Shown one piece after another: positions 61,301 through 64,000 of a stretch of DNA of 64,000 nucleotides (positions are counted from its first letter, which is position 1; the number at the start of each line of letters is the position of its first letter). The DNA lies in contig NC_090128.1 of NCBI RefSeq assembly GCF_040581485.1, forward strand, positions 33,386,931 to 33,450,930, in the 5' to 3' direction. The translations under genes were made by a program, and so were the position numbers. The notes under the pieces are model-generated. The model searched no databases, was not told the DNA's origin, and saw only the letters and a program-made list of their open reading frames with translations. This DNA comes from Linepithema humile. Its lineage: Eukaryota; Arthropoda; Insecta; Hymenoptera; Formicidae.

Positions 61301-63772
61301 TTGGGTAGGCATGTAATTGTGAACTCCGGCGATGAAGCCCGAACATTGACACAAATGAGACGAGACATAAATCTACGGCTTAATTGAAATGATCACCAGC
61401 AATCTCGCGTGTAACGCCAATATGTATCTTCGCTAACAAGAGATATTCATAAGCCCTTCATCTCTAATTTTCATGGAAATTGATAACTTTGATGATAAAC
61501 AATTTTAATAAATTCTTTCTCAATTTTGCTGATATTTTAATTTAAAACTCGTAACCAACCACTTTCAAAATCTATCTCATAATGCAATGTAATATCAATA
61601 TCAAAATGCAATGCAATATCAAAAATTATTAAAAACAAAACATTCTTGACATATTTAGAGCAGAATATAACAATGCAGTTAATTATATATTAATTTGTTA
61701 ACAATTTCATTTAATTCATCAGTTAAAATTTATAAAAGCTAATAAATATTAATGATGATATAAAGTCTGATCAGTGGTGAGAACGAATAATATAATAGTA
61801 TGGTAATTATATTATGAATAATTCATCGCTCATGAATGCAGCCAATAAATAATATATATTTAATCAGCAAATTAATTTAAAAATTTCTATATTTGTACTG
61901 CGTCTAAATAATTATAAATATTACGATAATTTTTGTCAAATGTGATAAAGATTTTCTTGATTTTGCAAGTTAATGATAATCAAGTAGCAGTGAACGTAAT
62001 ATTTTATGCGTCATTACGTTACTTATGTTCTGAATTGCAAATTATTATAATTAACCATAATACAACATTAATAATGGCTTGTATTTCTCGAATCTATTAT
62101 AAAACCTGATTTAACAGGATGACTTAGTAAACGGTAATAATTGATCGTGATAACTAACCGCTTCCGTCACGCAGCGATTGCACCGTGAAAAACGATAATG
62201 ATACAATGTGATATGAGAATAATTATAGAGTGTGCAGCGCTGCAAGTTGCACTCCTACGCATTGAATATGATTTTACGCATTAGGAGTTATTGCCAAACA
62301 CTTCGTATTTCACATAAATGTTATTCTCATTTCGGGAGATTCTGAGGAATCTGCTGGAAAATGTGCGCGAAAGTGTCAATGAGATATTCATGAAGCACTT
62401 CGGCCTTGTCGGCGCGGCCGACATAAATCGATGCGACAAAGGAGGAAAAGGCAATATCAAAGCGAGATAGTAAACGAATATTGCAAAATGACTGACTTTC
62501 AATGAAAATAACTAATTCTATATAACGGGATAAATAATAACTTTATTCCCGTTAAGTTTGAAGATAACGCGCGTGCGATGAATAAAGATTGATCAGTAAT
62601 ATTTACTAATATTATTCACTCCACGGTCTCGCGAACTAATTTCTCCAACGATAGTTTAAGTTATGCATAAATTAATTAATTTTAACTTTCCATCTACATT
62701 GCAGTGCGATGTGCGAGTGTGTGCTTTCCCCAAATTAATAAAAGGACAGAAAAGCAGATATTTCCGGATAACTCAAAAGCAGAATTAATAATAAAAAAAA
62801 AATAATTATATCAGTGGCTTTCTTTCTCTAAATTTTAGGAATAATTTTTCAGGAAAATTAGAGAGAGAGTAAGATTCTCGAACGTGCATTCTCGGCGGCG
62901 AGCGCATGCCGCCGGCGGGACGGTGTCCTTTTCGATGAACGATGTTCATAAAGTTACCGCAGACCGCTGCGCGATGTAAAGTTCGCCTCGTAAAGCCTCG
63001 ACCTAATTCGGTAGTGTAATAAACCCGTAATGAAACGGCAGCTTCGCGCTGCTCCCTGTCCGCCCGCCACAAGTATATATCCGCGCGCGCGCTTCATGAC
63101 TGTGTTGCGCTTGGCCGTGCCAATATCGCAGGGCCAGGAAGCCAGTGGCTGAAGTGCAAGGTTAAGTGATCTCGCCTAGCAACGGGAAGCGGTCAAAACG
63201 AGCAATGGCGCAGTTTGCAGCGCGACCGCGACTTTACGATAGACGGAATCAACAGTCACGCGTGTCACGTACCTATCTCGGGGCTTTAGCTCGAACGAAG
63301 CAATCTAAATTCTGCGTTCATACACAGTGCAGTCGCGAATAAAAGAAAGAGAGAAAAAAAAACAAAGGACAACTAATTCCGCATGCAAATAGCATTGACC
63401 CCACTATCCGCCTATCGACCAGCGCGATTCTCGAGAAAGGACGGCGAATCGCTATTATTATTAATTAGCGGTCGTAAATTAGTTCTCAGATCCCAAGGTG
63501 CAATATAGTCGGTCAGCGTTGAATTATGAATGTCTTAAATTTCAACCGTATCTCAGATTCCTACCCATCTCCTGTATTAATAGTACGGGCTTTACGCGTA
63601 GTTACGGTACGGAACTTGCATAGCTTAAAGCTATTCGGGACGGGAAAGCGTCGAATGAGATTTAATGCGCGAATCCCCCGGCGAGATTCCCTAAACAAGC
63701 TGCGGCGCGAAATCAAAGCGCGAGTCGTCGTCGTCGCGCGATCAAGTCAAATCCGGTGTAACAGTCGGGTAG

Positions 63773-63776
<4 letters not shown>
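55312..63776. other. Non-coding stretch, long and mosaic
   Basis: No gene is recognised. A G-run of 13 is at 56155-56167. A 13-bp tandem ATTCGGTTTTATC occurs twice at 58259-58284. CpG-rich blocks lie at about 55500-55700, 56680-57280, 57390-57720, 57960-58250, 58870-59420, 60150-60330 and 62880-63330. The interval 61440-62140 is strongly AT-rich, with a small repeat of ATGCAATG/AATATCA at about 61580-61612. The longest frames (101-130 codons) overlap others and show no domain I know. Confidence 0.5.
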
Positions 63777-63820
<44 letters not shown>

Positions 63821-63828
63821 ATGTATCC
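63777..63828. repeat. (TA)n/(GTAT)n microsatellite
   Basis: GTGTATATATGTGTG-like start passing to a pure (AT)n tract (about 63786-63812) and then GTATGTAT units. It yields a Tyr-Ile repeat frame on the plus strand that is not a gene start. Confidence 0.93.
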
Positions 63829-64000
63829 GTTTCCACGACTCACCAACTACTCGCGTCCCACCTCTTTATCCGATTCCCCCCCCGTCGTGGATATCTCGCC
63901 GAGGCGTCATCGTCATTTCACCGACGCTCTTATCCAAGACAATCTCGCCGGCTCGTCGTCCTTTCTCTTTCCCGGCACCCGGTGAATACGCGCATTCCGC
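63829..64000. other. Window end, GC-richer non-coding
   Basis: CpG- and C-rich DNA with a C-run near 63878-63885. A plus-strand frame begins in the AT repeat and closes at 63985; it is not recognisable. The window edge prevents further judgement. Confidence 0.45.

Noticed and set aside
63070..63200. A TATATAT box in CpG-rich DNA as a promoter
   Set aside because: Only a seven-base AT match. No initiator at the right distance and no recognisable downstream exon.

Overview
This window looks like ordinary nuclear DNA from an insect, most likely a hymenopteran such as an ant. That is an inference from general character, not from a recognised gene. AT-rich stretches alternate with CpG-rich stretches in which CG dinucleotides are not depleted. 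There are many (GA)n/(TC)n microsatellites, scattered poly-A runs and several short non-autonomous DNA transposons. There are no operons, no bacterial-style gene packing and no long open reading frames.

I could not recognise any protein-coding gene. The longest open frames (about 150 to 270 codons) sit in CpG-rich blocks or run through (GA)n tracts, overlap frames on the other strand and show no domain I know. The window is best read as intergenic DNA or the inside of very long introns. I saw no tRNA, rRNA, known microRNA or CRISPR array by eye.

The strongest content is mobile DNA. (1) At 13744-16143 lies a 2.4-kb foldback element: two near-identical inverted arms of about 1.19 kb, separated by about 23 bp and flanked by a 9-bp target-site duplication (8 of 9 identical). 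Each arm has a terminal hairpin, an AT-rich zone and five tandem units of 150-162 bp packed with GAACT/AGTTC motifs. It has no coding capacity. (2) At 21229-21838 is a 610-bp hAT-type MITE with CAGGG(G/A)CGGATTT ends and an 8-bp duplication (7 of 8). (3) At 31750-32677 is a roughly 0.93-kb element with CACTG ends and subterminal repeats. (4) At 33161-33767 is a roughly 0.6-kb element bounded by TTAA. (5) At 24158-24327 is a compact, nearly complete palindrome.

Other structure includes a perfect 30-bp GC palindrome (43858-43887), a perfect 16-bp-stem hairpin (48553-48588), an inverted pair of POU-type octamers (54520-54546), a cluster of CACGTG-type sites (50388-50451), two G-quadruplex-type tracts (17817-17833 and 37485-37503), a (CG)n Z-DNA-type tract (46171-46192) and several microsatellites and small tandem repeats. 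The remaining DNA is described segment by segment. The most interesting object is the foldback element, both as a transposon family and as a possible source of long hairpin RNA.
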